6,758 nt of DNA from an uncultured Gloeocapsa sp. GTDB taxonomy: Bacteria > Cyanobacteriota > Cyanobacteriia > Cyanobacteriales > Gloeocapsaceae. Of this stretch, positions 6,556 through 6,758 are shown in pieces; position 1 is the stretch's first letter; every line of letters starts with the position of its first letter. The notes under the pieces were generated by a model. The model was not told the origin of the DNA. It worked only from the letters and a program-made list of their open reading frames with translations, and searched no databases. The DNA lies in assembly GCA_937930495.1 (NCBI GenBank), contig CALGKL010000316.1, forward strand, positions 1 through 6,758, given 5' to 3'. The translations under genes were made by a program, and so were the position numbers.

Positions 6556-6758
6556 TTTATTAAAGGACAGTCAGAAAAAAGCTAAACAAGCATAGTCAGG
6601 GGCAAAATTGACAGTTTGTCTTTTCTCAAAAAGTGTTGCATAAAAATATACCTGAAAAATCCCCTTGGCAAATTCTTGGGTATCTTCAGGAAAATTAGAC
6701 AAGCTAATGGAGAGAAAATCCCCGATTTAATCAGCAGAAGAAGAGATAACCGCAGCAA
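6556..6758. other. Right-edge region without a defensible gene
   Basis: These 203 A/T-rich bases lie upstream of the epimerase and should contain its promoter, but I cannot pick convincing -35 and -10 boxes. On the plus strand a frame is open from 6586 to the edge, with a possible TTG start at 6616 and no ATG. On the minus strand one frame is open from the edge to a TAG at 6584-6582, and another ends in AAVISSSAD at a TAA (6729-6727), which could be the tail of an incoming gene. CCTGAA (6651-6656) and TTCAGG (6685-6690) could pair, a weak structure. None is strong enough to call. Confidence 0.3.

Noticed and set aside
6356..6595. Plus-strand open frame of 79 codons
   Set aside because: Mostly antisense to the N-terminal domain of the epimerase, which has consistent family sequence; no ribosome site and no recognisable domain.
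6608..6613. Perfect TTGACA on the plus strand as a -35 box
   Set aside because: At 16-18 bp downstream there is no TATAAT-like hexamer; A/T-rich sequence appears only about 25 bp on, so a promoter is not supported.

Overview
The window looks like chromosomal DNA from a cyanobacterium. The evidence is five perfect copies of the palindrome GCGATCGC (HIP1, abundant in many cyanobacteria), moderate-to-low GC by eye, and proteins that read like cyanobacterial versions of core enzymes. The flavin-enzyme candidate in particular resembles a PPOX-type family seen mainly in cyanobacteria. I see no transposase, phage gene, CRISPR array, tRNA, rRNA or toxin-antitoxin pair. This is a housekeeping region, not an accessory island.

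Layout, left to right. (1) Plus strand, 3-1298: the 3' part of pyrB (aspartate carbamoyltransferase, de novo pyrimidine synthesis), cut by the left edge, then moaE (catalytic subunit of molybdopterin synthase) 6 bp downstream. The two are probably co-transcribed. (2) Minus strand, 1332-2986: a Gfo/Idh/MocA-family NAD(P)-dependent sugar dehydrogenase followed by a small FMN-binding PNPOx-like protein. Their stop and start codons share one base (TAATG), so they are probably a translationally coupled pair. This pair converges on moaE across 33 bp holding a small hairpin. (3) A divergent intergenic region, 2987-3182, has two CTTAAC elements that could be Pho-box half-sites. (4) Plus strand, 3183-5354: full-length ppk1 (polyphosphate kinase) with both family histidines, followed by an 11-bp hairpin. 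(5) Minus strand, 5485-6555: an enolase-superfamily enzyme whose motifs fit a dipeptide epimerase (L-Ala-D/L-Glu type) better than the menaquinone/phylloquinone enzyme MenC. (6) The last 203 bp, 6556-6758, hold no gene I can defend.

The genes do not form one pathway. They cover pyrimidine synthesis, molybdenum cofactor synthesis, probable nucleotide-sugar or cell-envelope chemistry, a flavin redox enzyme, phosphate storage, and probable recycling of peptidoglycan-derived dipeptides. I found no convincing previously undescribed system. The items most worth checking are the coupled dehydrogenase-flavoprotein pair, the possible phosphate-responsive promoter of ppk1, the epimerase assignment, and an in-frame 16-codon open stretch directly after the epimerase stop codon.
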